64,000 bases of DNA from Mycolicibacterium canariasense (GTDB lineage Bacteria; Actinomycetota; Actinomycetes; Mycobacteriales; Mycobacteriaceae), in assembly GCF_002101555.1 (NCBI RefSeq), contig NZ_LQOL01000059.1, positions 1-64,000 of the forward strand, in the 5' to 3' direction. Position numbers and translations under genes: made by a program. Every line of letters starts with the position of its first letter. Within the stretch, counting starts at the first letter, position 1. Below, in pieces: positions 8,570-17,705 of this stretch. Below the pieces are notes generated by a model. The model worked only from the letters and a program-made list of their open reading frames with translations, did no database searches and had not been told where the DNA came from.

Positions 8570-9498
8570 CAGAAGTAGCCTTCCCGCTTGCGGTCTTCCA
8601 TACCGGCCTCGGAGATCCGGTCGTCGGCGCGCGTCGCTCCGCGCTCGGTGAGCCGCGACACCGCGGTCTCGGCGATCACCTCGGAGACGGTGCCCGCCGA
8701 TGATTCCACGCAGCCGGTGCACGTCACGTCGCCCACGGTGCGGAACCGGACGGTCTTCTCGATGACCGGTTCGTCCTTGCGCGGCTGCATGTACTTGTGC
8801 ACGGCCAGCAGCATGCCGTCGCGCTCGAACACCTGACGCTGGTGTGCGTAGTAGATGGACGGCAGCTTGATCTTCTCGGCGCCGATATAGGACCAGATGT
8901 CGAACTCGGTCCAGTTCGACAGCGGGAACGCCCGGATGTGCTCGCCCTTGCGGTGCCGGCCGTTGTACAGGTTCCACAGTTCGGGACGCTGGTTCTTCGG
9001 GTCCCACTGGCCGAACTCGTCGCGGAAGCTGAACACCCGCTCCTTGGCGCGGGCCTTCTCCTCGTCCCGGCGGGCACCCCCGAAGGCGGCGTCGAACTTG
9101 TTCTCCCGGATGGCGCGCAACAGCGTGAATGTCTGCATCGGGTTGCGCGACGGGATGGTCTCCACCACCCGCCCGGCGTCGATATCGTCCTGCACCTTGG
9201 CGACCACCAGGCGGACCCCGTGCTCGGCGACCAGTTCGTCGCGGGCCTGGAGCACCTCGTCGAAGTTGTGCCCGGTGTCGACGTGCATGACCGGGAACGG
9301 CAGCCGGCCCGGCGCAAATGCCTTGATGGCCAGGTGCAGCATGACGATCGAGTCCTTGCCACCGGAGAACAGCAGCACGGGGCGTTCGAACTCGGCGGCC
9401 ACCTCGCGGATGATGTGGATGCCCTCGGCCTCCAGGGCACGCAGGTGGCTGAGCTCGTAACGAGCGGCGGCAGGATCCAGCTCGGCGGGGGCGCTCAT
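8569..9498 (-). CDS. cysD: Sulfate adenylyltransferase subunit CysD
   Basis: A 309-residue PP-loop ATP pyrophosphatase, the catalytic small subunit of ATP sulfurylase. The SGGKDS loop is at residues 45-50. The start chosen is ATG 9498 with GGAG five nt upstream; the frame remains open for 41 more codons, but that stretch covers the promoter and lacks family sequence. It is the first gene of the cysD-cysNC-cysQ operon and overlaps cysNC by one nucleotide. A sigma-A type promoter lies 52-81 nt upstream. Expression is probably sulfur-controlled, but no operator was recognised. Confidence 0.95.
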   Translation of the reverse strand: MSAPAELDPAAARYELSHLRALEAEGIHIIREVAAEFERPVLLFSGGKDSIVMLHLAIKAFAPGRLPFPVMHVDTGHNFDEVLQARDELVAEHGVRLVVAKVQDDIDAGRVVETIPSRNPMQTFTLLRAIRENKFDAAFGGARRDEEKARAKERVFSFRDEFGQWDPKNQRPELWNLYNGRHRKGEHIRAFPLSNWTEFDIWSYIGAEKIKLPSIYYAHQRQVFERDGMLLAVHKYMQPRKDEPVIEKTVRFRTVGDVTCTGCVESSAGTVSEVIAETAVSRLTERGATRADDRISEAGMEDRKREGYF

Positions 9499-9549
9499 CG
9501 CATCTCCATAAAGTTGGTAGAGATGACCAAGATTGCAAACATGATCAGA

Positions 9550-9579
9550 AATGTAATCGCGGGTGGGTGGCGGTGTCAA
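9550..9579 (-). promoter_or_regulatory. Sigma-A type promoter of the cysD operon
   Basis: On the minus strand a consensus TTGACA (9574-9579) is followed after 18 nt by TACATT (9550-9555), which fits the TANNNT pattern of mycobacterial -10 boxes. It lies in the 91-nt spacer between the MFS gene and cysD and predicts a leader of about 45 nt. Confidence 0.7.
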
Positions 9580-9589
9580 TGATCGACGG

Positions 9590-10957
9590 TCAGCGTGAGC
9601 CGCTGACCTGCGCGCCGGCATCCCCCGGCAGGCGCAGCGTCTCCACCAGCGTCACCGCCATCAAGGCGCCCAGCACCAGGAACGCCAGCGCGTACGACGT
9701 CAGCAGACTCAACAGCAACGCGGCCAGCGCGATACCCAAACCCGCGGCCAACTCCTGCACGGACGCGTTGAGGGTGTTGGCGTGGGTGAGCTCGTCGCCG
9801 TCCACATCGGAGAACGCCAGGCTGTTGTAGGCCGTGAAGCCGATGGAGCGCAGCGCCCCACTCAGATAGAGCACCACGGCGATCAGTGCCACCGGCATTC
9901 CCGGCCGCAACGCGGCCAGCAGACCGAAACACCCCACCGACGCCACCCCGTTGACCAGCAGCACCGAGCGGATACCGAATCGGCGCATCAGCGGTGTGGT
10001 GAACGGTTTGATGGTGAGGTTGCCGGCGAACAGGGCGGCGACCATGAGCCCCGCCGCGAACGGTGTCCAGCCGAACTGCAGCTGGAACTGCAGAGGCAAC
10101 AGAAACGGCACGGCGGTGATCACCAGGCGATACAACGAGCCCGCCGACACCGTGATGCGCAACGTGCGCAGCCGCAGCACCCGTAGTTCGACCAAGGGTG
10201 TCGCGCTGCGCAGCAGATGCCGGACCGCCGCGGCCAGCAACACCACCGCACCGGCCCAGCACACGCCGACCAACAGCCAGTCGGTGCCCGTCACCCGAAT
10301 GTGTTCCAGCGCGATCAGTGCGGCGGCGATGCCACCGCCCAACGCAAGGATGCCCGACCAGTCCAACGGTGTGCGCCCGCGCGCCGGCCCGCCCCGAATC
10401 AGCTTGAGCGACAGCAGAAAACCGATGATGCCCAGCGGAATGTTGACCAGGAAGATACAGCGCCAGCTGCCGACGGTCGCGATGGCACCACCGAGCACCG
10501 GAGCCAGCACCGGCGCCGCGAGTGCCGGCCAGGTCAGCACGGCGATCGCCCGCACCAGGTCGGCCTTCCCGCTGAAGCGCAACACCGCCAGCCGGCCGAC
10601 GGGCACCATCATGGCGCCGCCGACCCCCTGGGCGATGCGCATCCCGACCAGCATGGGCAACGACACGCTCAGCGCACACCCCACCGAGGCCAGGGTGAAC
10701 ACCGCGATGGCAGCGATGAACACGCGCCGGATGCCGAACCGATCGGCCATCCAGCCACTGGCCGGAATCAGCACCGCCACGGTCACCAGATACGCCGTGA
10801 TCGCCACGTTGACGTCCACGGCCTCGACACCGAACTCTCCGGCGATCGCGGGGATCGCCGGGGTCAGGATGCTGGCGTCCAGGATCTCCATGAAGAACGC
10901 GCCGGCGACCAACAGCGCCACATTCCGGGGAAACGGCGGGTTCTCGGGTGCGGCCAC
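9590..10957 (-). CDS. DHA2-type MFS drug exporter
   Basis: A 455-residue polytopic inner-membrane protein of the EmrB/QacA branch of the major facilitator superfamily. Visible marks are the first helix with ILDASILTPAIP (25-36), motif A variant GWMADRFGIRR (68-78) and the motif C-like helix with PVLAPVLGGAI. It probably exports hydrophobic drugs or metabolites using the proton gradient. It follows a long hairpin terminator, so it is probably transcribed apart from the upstream glycosyltransferase genes, and it ends 91 nt before cysD. No adjacent regulator is present. Substrate unknown. Confidence 0.85.
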   Translation of the reverse strand: MAAPENPPFPRNVALLVAGAFFMEILDASILTPAIPAIAGEFGVEAVDVNVAITAYLVTVAVLIPASGWMADRFGIRRVFIAAIAVFTLASVGCALSVSLPMLVGMRIAQGVGGAMMVPVGRLAVLRFSGKADLVRAIAVLTWPALAAPVLAPVLGGAIATVGSWRCIFLVNIPLGIIGFLLSLKLIRGGPARGRTPLDWSGILALGGGIAAALIALEHIRVTGTDWLLVGVCWAGAVVLLAAAVRHLLRSATPLVELRVLRLRTLRITVSAGSLYRLVITAVPFLLPLQFQLQFGWTPFAAGLMVAALFAGNLTIKPFTTPLMRRFGIRSVLLVNGVASVGCFGLLAALRPGMPVALIAVVLYLSGALRSIGFTAYNSLAFSDVDGDELTHANTLNASVQELAAGLGIALAALLLSLLTSYALAFLVLGALMAVTLVETLRLPGDAGAQVSGSR

Positions 10958-11009
10958 ACCGGAAAGGTAGTGAGTTCAGCTGCGCATGACCAAGTCGATT
11001 CGCTGCGAT

Positions 11010-11052
11010 GTGTGGAGCGGCAACCGTAATGAGTACGGGTGCCGCTCCACAC
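11010..11052. terminator. Long hairpin terminator after the glycosyltransferase block
   Basis: Arms 11010-11022 and 11040-11052 form a perfect 13-bp stem (GTGTGGAGCGGCA and its complement). Inner bases continue with CCGTA/TACGG around a 5-nt ATGAG loop. It sits 8 nt beyond the stop of the last glycosyltransferase gene and before the MFS gene on the same strand, so it probably ends the leftward tcrXY-glycosyltransferase transcript. Confidence 0.75.
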
Positions 11053-11060
11053 CTCGCTGG

Positions 11061-12962
11061 TTAGGCGAGGGGCTTGCTCAGGTCGTAGACCGTGGTGCCG
11101 CCCACGTCGAGCTTGGCGTAGTGCTGCTGCACCCATGCCGAGATCTGGCTGCCGGCACTGTCCTTGTCCGACCCCGGTCCGCCGTGGCCGCCCGGGCCGC
11201 GGTCGGCGGCGATGAAGTATCGCACCTGCCCGTCGGTCACATAGTGCTGGAACTGCTCAAGGGTGGGCGAGTTGTCCCCGCCGGCGAACCCACCGATCGA
11301 CATGATCGACGCACCGGTCTTCAGCTCCAGACCGCTGGCCTGCATCGAGCCGATGGTCGCTGCGGCCCAACGGTAGTCGAGACCGGTGATGAGTGCCTGC
11401 AAGGCGGTGTCATCCCGGTCCTTGCCCCAGCCGCCGGGCGGGCCGAAATCGCCGAAGCCGCCGCCGGCGCGAGCCGGACCCGACGTCGGCATCGGTCCGC
11501 CGGAGTGACCGTCGGCGACCGTGGAGATCGAGTACACGGCGCTGCCCGCCAAGCCGAACAGCACAGCCGCGGCGGCCACCGCCGCGGTGGCCCGGCCCAG
11601 CTTGCCCACCCGCACCGCGAGCACCACGGCCAGCACCACCGAACCGACCAGCACGATCCAGCGCACCGCCGGCCACCAGTCGGGGTTGCGATCGAGTAGC
11701 ACGAATGTCCACACGCCGGTGCCGGCCAGCATCACGGCCAACACCAGTCGGGGTACCAGGAGCTGTCGGCGCTGCCACAGTTCGGCCAGCGAAATACCCA
11801 GCAGCGCTGCCACCGCGGGGGCGAGCGCCACCGCGTAATACGGGTGCACGGTGCCGTCCATGAAGCAGAACACCGCACCGGTGACGATGAGCCAGCCCGC
11901 CCACAGGATCAGTTGTGCACGCACGCTGCCAGTGCGCGGGCTGCGCCGAGTGAACCACAACGCGGCGACCACACCGATCAACGCGGCGGGCAGCAGCCAG
12001 GACACCTCGGTTCCCATGAAGTCGTTGAACAACCGCCCGAGCCCGGGTTCACCGCCGAAGAACACGGGGCGGCCGCCGGGACCACCGCCCGGGAAGTGCC
12101 CACCCCCACCGCCAGGCTGGCCGCTTCCGGTGATGCGCTGGATCCCGTTGTAGCCCAGGGCAAGCTGCAACAGGCTGTTGTCGGTGGAGCCGGCGATGTA
12201 GGGCCGGGCGTCGGCGGGCCACAGACTCACCAGGGCGATGTACCAGCCGGCCGAGAACACCATCGCCACCACGCCGACGACGACCGCACCCACGCGCTTG
12301 CCCAGCGTCGCGCCACCGGCGATCAGGAACGCCAGCCCGAGGCCGGGCAACACCAGGAACGCCTGCAGCATCTTCGTCAGGAAGGCGAAGCCGACCGCAC
12401 CGCCGGTCAGCGCCATCCATGTCGTCATATTCGCCACCGATGCGGTGCCGATGGCCCGCACCGTGCAGTACGCGGCGATCACCAGCAGCAACACCAGCAG
12501 CGCGTCGGGGTTGTTGTAGCGGAACATCGACGTCGCCACCGGGGTCAGCGCCAGCGCGGCACCGGCGAGCAGTCCGGCGCCCGGCCCGCTGCACCGCCGC
12601 ACCGTGGCGTAGAGCACGGCCACCGCCGCCACACCCATCAGGGCTTGCGGCAGCAGCATGGTGAACTCGTTGAAGCCGAACAACCGGCCCGACAAACCCA
12701 TCACCCACATCGCCGCGGGCGGCTTGTCGACGGTGATGGCGTTCCCGGCGTCGAATGAGCCGAAGAACAATGCCTTCCACGACTGGGTGCCGGCCTGCGC
12801 GGCGGCGGCGTAGTAGCTGTTGGCCCACCCGTTGGAGCCCAGGCCCCAGAGATAGAGCACCGCGGTGGCGGCCAGCAGGGCCAGCAGGCCGGGCCGCTCC
12901 CAGCGGGCCCGGGTGGGCTGGCCCAGCGGCGTGGCGGCCGGCCGGGTATCGGTCACAGTCAT
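11061..12962 (-). CDS. ArnT/PMT-like GT39 glycosyltransferase with YkcB-type C-terminal domain
   Basis: A 633-residue GT-C fold membrane enzyme predicted to transfer a sugar from a polyprenyl-phosphate donor to an acceptor outside the membrane. The first helix (about 25-43) is followed by a periplasmic loop with NGWANSYY and FDAGNAITVDKPP (70-82), where this family keeps its catalytic acidic residue. About 10-12 further hydrophobic segments follow. A Gly-rich insert (about 280-312) breaks the multi-helix region. After about residue 495 a soluble domain with IGGF...SPTLEQF and VRYFIAADRG resembles the YkcB C-terminal domain. It is 25 nt downstream of the GT2-GtrA gene and paralogous to the GT39 gene at 14271-16106. 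Acceptor unknown. Confidence 0.85.
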   Translation of the reverse strand: MTVTDTRPAATPLGQPTRARWERPGLLALLAATAVLYLWGLGSNGWANSYYAAAAQAGTQSWKALFFGSFDAGNAITVDKPPAAMWVMGLSGRLFGFNEFTMLLPQALMGVAAVAVLYATVRRCSGPGAGLLAGAALALTPVATSMFRYNNPDALLVLLLVIAAYCTVRAIGTASVANMTTWMALTGGAVGFAFLTKMLQAFLVLPGLGLAFLIAGGATLGKRVGAVVVGVVAMVFSAGWYIALVSLWPADARPYIAGSTDNSLLQLALGYNGIQRITGSGQPGGGGGHFPGGGPGGRPVFFGGEPGLGRLFNDFMGTEVSWLLPAALIGVVAALWFTRRSPRTGSVRAQLILWAGWLIVTGAVFCFMDGTVHPYYAVALAPAVAALLGISLAELWQRRQLLVPRLVLAVMLAGTGVWTFVLLDRNPDWWPAVRWIVLVGSVVLAVVLAVRVGKLGRATAAVAAAAVLFGLAGSAVYSISTVADGHSGGPMPTSGPARAGGGFGDFGPPGGWGKDRDDTALQALITGLDYRWAAATIGSMQASGLELKTGASIMSIGGFAGGDNSPTLEQFQHYVTDGQVRYFIAADRGPGGHGGPGSDKDSAGSQISAWVQQHYAKLDVGGTTVYDLSKPLA

Positions 12963-12987
12963 GTCAATCCTCGATTGGCGGAACGGT

Positions 12988-14223
12988 CTAGGAGGCGCGA
13001 CGCGGATGGAACACCCAACCGCGCAGCAGGACGAAGCGGACGGCGGTGGCCACCAGATTGGCCAGCACCAGCACGGTCAATTCGACCAGCTTGTGTGGCT
13101 GCGCGACGAAGGCGTGCAGGCCGGCCAGTGACCCGCTGGTGATGGCCAGCGCAATGCCGAACACGATCAGACCCTCGAACTGATGCCGCGCCGCCCCTGC
13201 CCCGCCGCGCACCCCGAAGGTGAACCGACGGTTGGCGGCGGTGTTGGCCACCGCGGTCACCAGCAGCGCCACCAGGTTCGCGGCCTGCGCGCCGATGGAC
13301 GCGTGCAGCGCCATGAACAGCAGCAGGTAGGCGATGGTCGAGGCCACACCGATGGTGCCGAATCGCACCACCTGGCGCAGCAACGAGCGCGGCGCCGCCG
13401 CCCGGCGCGAACCCAGTTGGGCGGCAATGGTGTTGATCGGAATGGAACCGTTGGCGAAGCCACGCAACAACCGGCCCACCCCTTTCAGGTCGGCGGTGGC
13501 GGTGGCGACGATGTCCACCCGGCTGTCCGGGTCGTCGACCCAGTCCACCGGAACCTCGTGGATGCGCAGACCGGTCCGCTCGGCCAGCACCAGCAGCTCG
13601 GTGTCGAAGAACCAGCCGGTGTCCTCGACGTACGGCAGCAGCTCGCGGGCCACGTCGGCACGGATGGCCTTGAATCCGCACTGGGCGTCGGAAAACCCGG
13701 CCGCCAGGGTCGATTTCAGGATGAGGTTGTAGCAACGGGAGATGATTTCGCGCTTGGGCCCGCGTACCACCCGGGAGTTGCGCGACAGCCGGGTGCCGAT
13801 CGCGAGGTCGGAGTGTCCGGAGATGAGCGGGGCCACCAGCGGCGCCAGCGCGGCCAGATCGGTGGACAGGTCGACGTCCATGTAGGCCAGCACGGGCGCA
13901 TCCGAGCACGACCACACATGGCGCAGGGCCCGGCCGCGGCCTTTCTGCTCCAGCCGCACCACCCGCACGTCGTCGAGTTCGGCGGCCAGCGCGGCAGCGA
14001 TCTGGGGCGTGTCGTCGATGCTGGCGTTGTCGGCGATGGTGATGCGCACCGGGAACGGGAAGTTCTCCCGCAGGTGCCGGTGCAGCCGGTGCACCGAGTT
14101 GGCCAGCGCGGCCTGTTCGTTGTACACCGGCACCACCACGTCGACCACCGGCACTGCTTGGGAGCGAGCGGTCTGTACGGCGTTGGGCCGTGCGGCGAAG
14201 GCGATGTCTGTCATGAGATCCAT
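12988..14223 (-). CDS. GT2 polyprenyl-phosphate sugar synthase fused to a GtrA-like membrane domain
   Basis: A 411-residue two-part protein. Residues about 25-260 are a GT2 domain of the dolichyl-phosphate-mannose synthase type: VPVYNE (31-36), the DVD metal motif (116-118) and SDAQCGFKA (178-186). Residues about 285-405 are a four-helix GtrA domain, the family thought to flip polyprenyl-phosphate sugars. A single chain may therefore make the lipid-linked sugar from an NDP-sugar and move it outward for the two ArnT-like enzymes encoded on either side. ATG 14223 is used; an in-frame ATG at 14214 has a slightly better ribosome site. A CATAG-type direct repeat lies 37-55 nt upstream. Confidence 0.87.
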   Translation of the reverse strand: MDLMTDIAFAARPNAVQTARSQAVPVVDVVVPVYNEQAALANSVHRLHRHLRENFPFPVRITIADNASIDDTPQIAAALAAELDDVRVVRLEQKGRGRALRHVWSCSDAPVLAYMDVDLSTDLAALAPLVAPLISGHSDLAIGTRLSRNSRVVRGPKREIISRCYNLILKSTLAAGFSDAQCGFKAIRADVARELLPYVEDTGWFFDTELLVLAERTGLRIHEVPVDWVDDPDSRVDIVATATADLKGVGRLLRGFANGSIPINTIAAQLGSRRAAAPRSLLRQVVRFGTIGVASTIAYLLLFMALHASIGAQAANLVALLVTAVANTAANRRFTFGVRGGAGAARHQFEGLIVFGIALAITSGSLAGLHAFVAQPHKLVELTVLVLANLVATAVRFVLLRGWVFHPRRAS

Positions 14224-14259
14224 GGTTGGCTGCCGCGGTATGCCGGTCGTTTGCGCACG

Positions 14260-14278
14260 CTATGTGAAACCTATGAAT
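14260..14278 (-). promoter_or_regulatory. TcrX-type direct repeat before the GT2-GtrA gene
   Basis: Read on the minus strand the sequence is ATTCATAGGTTTCACATAG: two CATAG half-sites 11 bp apart. It overlaps the last codons of the upstream glycosyltransferase gene. The same pattern occurs twice in the tcrX upstream region, so it is a candidate binding site for the OmpR-type regulator TcrX. Confidence 0.55.
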
Positions 14279-16106
14279 CCAGGGGGCGGGTCAGGTCGTA
14301 CACCGTCACCCCGGTCACCGGGACCGCGGCGAAGTGACTCTGCACCCAGGAGGCGATATCGGCGGCCTCCCGGCTGCCGCTGTTCTGGCCACGCCAGTTG
14401 CCCATCAGCGCGGCGTGGATGAAGTAGTGAATTTTCTTCTGCGCCACCATGTCCTGAAACTCCGACAGGGTCGGTGCCGGGTCGGTGCCGTTGAATCCGC
14501 CGACCGCCAGCACGGGTGCGCCGGTGGCCAGTTGATAGCCGGCGGCATTGGTGGAGCCGACCGTCGCGGCCACCCAGGTGTAGTCGGCGGCGTTGGCGCT
14601 CAGCAAGGCCGTCAGAGCCGGTTTCGGCGTGGGCGCGTCGAACGGACCACCGGAAAAGCCGCGTCCGGGCCCCACCGACGGGATGGCCCCGCTGTGCGGA
14701 TTGGCCGCGGTGGCCACGGCGTAGGCACCCGGTCCGGCCAGACACGCCGCGGTCGCCAGCGCCGCCGCAACCGCCGTCACCACCCGCGGCAACCGGCCGG
14801 CCGCCAGCAGCAGTACCGCCGCGCCGATCCCGACGACCGGCACCGCCGCACGTAGCCACGGCATCCAGCCGGCCTCCCGCCCGAGCAACACCGCGGCCAG
14901 CACGGCGGTGACGGCGACCGTGCCGGCCAGCGCCGTCGCACACCGCACATCGGACCGGTTGCGCCACAACAGGTTCGCACCGATGCCCAGACACGCACCG
15001 ATCGCCGGCGCAAGGGCGACGGTGTAGTACGGATGCAGGATGCCGTTGGCATAGCTGAACACCACGGCCGTCACCACCAGCCAGCCGCCCCACAGGATCA
15101 GCGCGGCGCGGGTGGCATCGGTGCGCGGGGCGCGCCGGGTCAGCACCACCCCGGCGACCAGCCCGATCAGCGCGGCGGGCAACAGCCACGCGATATGGGT
15201 GCCCATCTGAGCGCCCAGCAGCCGACCCCAGCCGACGTCGTGGTTCATGTTGCCAAGTCCCCCGACCTCGTCACCGGTCAGCCGGCCCAGGCCGTTGTAA
15301 CCCAGCGCCAGTTCGACGATGCTGTCGTGTTGCGACCCACCGATATACGGCCGCGACGCCGCCGGCCACAGCTCGACCAACAGCAGATACCACCCGCCGG
15401 AGACCACCATCGCCAGCGTCGCGGCGCCCAGGCGCAGCAGCCGGGTGCGCAGCGGCGCCGCGGCACAGATCAGATAGGCCGCGGCGAAGGCGGGCAACAC
15501 CAGGAACGACTGCAGCATCTTGGCCAGGAATCCGAATCCGACGGCCACGCCGACAGCCACCGTCCACCACCGGCTGCTGTCCGGCTCGCAGGCCCGCTGC
15601 ACGCAGTAGGCGCCGATGACCAGCAGCAGCACCAGCAGTGCGTCCGGGTTGTTGAACCGGAAGATCAGGGCGGCGGCCGGCGTCAGCGCCAGGACGGCCC
15701 CGGCCAGCAGCGCCGCCCCCGGACCGCTGACCCGCCGCACCGCGGCGTAGAGGACACCCACCGCCGCGATACCCTCCAGAGCCTGCGGTAGCAACACACT
15801 CCACGGGTGTAAACCGAAGAGCCGCACCGAGATATCCATCAGCCACAGCGCCGCGGGGGTCTTGTCGACGGTGATGGCGTTGGCGGCGTCACTGGATCCG
15901 AACAGCATGGCGGTCCAGTCGCTCGCCCCGGCCTGCGCGGCCGCCGAGTAAAAGCTGTTGGCCCAGCCGCTGATCGACAGATTCCACAGGTACAACACGG
16001 CCGTGCCGGCGAGCAACACGGCCAGCCCCACCCGCTCGCGGACCACCACGCGGCGGGCGCTCGGCGCGGGCACGGCTGCGGATACCTCGGGAAGCACGGC
16101 GGTCAC
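14271..16106 (-). CDS. Second ArnT/PMT-like GT39 glycosyltransferase with YkcB-type C-terminal domain
   Basis: A 611-residue paralogue of the GT39 protein at 11061-12962, with the same plan. The first helix is followed by SGWANSFYSAAAQAG and the extracytoplasmic VDKTPAALWL loop, then RFNNPDALLVLLLVIGAYC and further helices. The C-terminal soluble domain (about 480-611) carries LAVGGFNGTDPAPTLSEF and IHYFIHAA. It lacks the large Gly-rich insert of its paralogue. The gene lies 23 nt after tcrY and 47 nt before the GT2-GtrA gene, so the kinase and all three glycosyltransferase genes are probably one transcript. Two ArnT-like enzymes with one donor synthase suggest two acceptors or two sequential transfers; this is inference. 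Confidence 0.85.
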   Translation of the reverse strand: MTAVLPEVSAAVPAPSARRVVVRERVGLAVLLAGTAVLYLWNLSISGWANSFYSAAAQAGASDWTAMLFGSSDAANAITVDKTPAALWLMDISVRLFGLHPWSVLLPQALEGIAAVGVLYAAVRRVSGPGAALLAGAVLALTPAAALIFRFNNPDALLVLLLVIGAYCVQRACEPDSSRWWTVAVGVAVGFGFLAKMLQSFLVLPAFAAAYLICAAAPLRTRLLRLGAATLAMVVSGGWYLLLVELWPAASRPYIGGSQHDSIVELALGYNGLGRLTGDEVGGLGNMNHDVGWGRLLGAQMGTHIAWLLPAALIGLVAGVVLTRRAPRTDATRAALILWGGWLVVTAVVFSYANGILHPYYTVALAPAIGACLGIGANLLWRNRSDVRCATALAGTVAVTAVLAAVLLGREAGWMPWLRAAVPVVGIGAAVLLLAAGRLPRVVTAVAAALATAACLAGPGAYAVATAANPHSGAIPSVGPGRGFSGGPFDAPTPKPALTALLSANAADYTWVAATVGSTNAAGYQLATGAPVLAVGGFNGTDPAPTLSEFQDMVAQKKIHYFIHAALMGNWRGQNSGSREAADIASWVQSHFAAVPVTGVTVYDLTRPLDS

Positions 16107-16129
16107 TTCGTCGATCCTGGCAATGCCCG

Positions 16130-17704
16130 CTACGAAGCGGTTTTGTCGGCGCTGTGCGTCGGCTGTGGATTTCCTCCGGGCAGAACGACCACGAACCTGG
16201 TGTCGCCGGGAACGCTGTGCAGGTCGATCCGTCCGCCGTGTGCACGGATGACGGCGGCCACGATCGCCAAGCCCAGGCCGGTGCTGCCCATCCGGCGCGA
16301 CCGCGACGAGTCGCCGCGGGCGAACCGCTCGAACACCTCGGGCTGGAGTTTGGCCGAGATGCCGGGACCGTCGTCGGCGACGGTCAACTGCACGTCGCCA
16401 CCGGGCAGCACGCTGAGCGAGGTGACCACCGAGGTGCCGGCCGGTGTGTGAGTGCGCGCGTTGGCCAGCAGATTGGCCAGCACCTGATGCAACCGGGCCT
16501 GGTCACCGGTGACGAGCACCGGCTCCTCCGGCAGGTCCAGTGACCAGATGTGGCCGGCCGCGGTGGCGTGCGCGTCGCTGACCGCGTCGACCACCAGTTG
16601 CGACAGGTCGACCTGGGCGCGGTCCAGTGGGCGGCCCTCGTCGAGGCGGGCCAGCAGCAGCATGTCCTCCACCAGGGTGGTCATCCGCTGCGCTTCGGAT
16701 TCGACCCGGCTCACCGCGTGCGCGACGTCGGCGGGCAACTCGTCGCGCTTACGTTGGGCCAGTTCGGTATAGCCCCTGATCGCTGCCAGTGGCGTCCGCA
16801 ATTCGTGACTGGCATCCGAGACGAACTGCCGCACCCGGGTTTCGCTGGCGTGCCGGGCCGACAGCGCCCCGGCGATCCGGTCCAGCATCCGGTTGAGCGC
16901 GGTCCCGAGCTGACCCACCTCGGTGTGCACGGTGTCGGCGTCGACGGCCACGATGTTGGTCGGCAGGTTGACCTCACCGCGGTCCAGCTCCAGGTCGGCG
17001 ACGTCCCTGGCGGCGGCCGAAAGCCTTGACAGCGGCGCCAATTGGCGACGGATGATCCAGATGCACGCGACGATCGCACCCGCCAGGGCAATGGCGGCGA
17101 CGACGCACAGCATCGCCAGCACCCACAACAGGGTGTCGTCGACGACGGTGGTCGGCAGGCCGACCACCACGACCCGGCCGCTGCGGTGGGCGTGCAGCGC
17201 CAGCACCCGGTAGGAGCCCAGACCGTCGAGGTGCATGCCGACGGCAGTGGGCGACGGGGGCACCGAAGCCAACTGCGCGGCGGCGGTGGAGCTGATATCG
17301 GCGGTGGCGCCCTCGGAGGTGATCACCCCGGCGTCCAAGGATCCGTCGTGCCCGATGATCATGCCCACGGTACGGATGGCCTGCCCCGGCGCGTTGAGGA
17401 ATCCGGGGCCGGGACCCGCCTCCGGGTCGAACCGGAACAACGGCGGGCCGCCATTGTGCTGCGGACCGTCCAACGGCGGGGGCGGCGGCGACAACGGTGG
17501 TGGCGGCGGCAGGTCCGCGATGGCCGCCGACCGACGGCCCGCCTCCAGCAGCTGGGTGTCGAGTTGGTGCACCAGGAATCGCTGGAGCGCGAACTCGGTG
17601 GCCGCGCCGATGCCGATGCACAGCAGCGCCAACAGCGTGACCTGGGTGACCAACAGCCGCATCCGCAGCGACCAGGTCCGGGGTGCCAGGACGCGGCTTC
17701 TCAC
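16130..17704 (-). CDS. tcrY: Sensor histidine kinase (TcrY-like)
   Basis: A 524-residue membrane histidine kinase. Transmembrane helices lie at about 17-37 and 193-218. The intervening extracytoplasmic sensor (about 38-192) starts with a Pro-rich tract (65-77) and a Gly/Pro-rich linker. HAMP follows (about 215-290), then the phosphoacceptor His300 in SDASHELRTPLAAIRGY, and an ATPase domain with NLLANARTH, DDGPGI and GSTGLGLAI. The GTG start at 17704 follows the tcrX stop by one nucleotide. Its similarity to M. tuberculosis TcrY (Rv3764c) is recalled; TrcS is another candidate. Linkage to the glycosyltransferases suggests it senses envelope state. Confidence 0.85.
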   Translation of the reverse strand: MRSRVLAPRTWSLRMRLLVTQVTLLALLCIGIGAATEFALQRFLVHQLDTQLLEAGRRSAAIADLPPPPPLSPPPPPLDGPQHNGGPPLFRFDPEAGPGPGFLNAPGQAIRTVGMIIGHDGSLDAGVITSEGATADISSTAAAQLASVPPSPTAVGMHLDGLGSYRVLALHAHRSGRVVVVGLPTTVVDDTLLWVLAMLCVVAAIALAGAIVACIWIIRRQLAPLSRLSAAARDVADLELDRGEVNLPTNIVAVDADTVHTEVGQLGTALNRMLDRIAGALSARHASETRVRQFVSDASHELRTPLAAIRGYTELAQRKRDELPADVAHAVSRVESEAQRMTTLVEDMLLLARLDEGRPLDRAQVDLSQLVVDAVSDAHATAAGHIWSLDLPEEPVLVTGDQARLHQVLANLLANARTHTPAGTSVVTSLSVLPGGDVQLTVADDGPGISAKLQPEVFERFARGDSSRSRRMGSTGLGLAIVAAVIRAHGGRIDLHSVPGDTRFVVVLPGGNPQPTHSADKTAS

Positions 17705-17705
17705 C

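Noticed and set aside
9499..9589. A riboswitch or T-box leader before cysD
   Set aside because: The predicted leader is only about 45 nt and shows no conserved fold; a plain promoter explains it.
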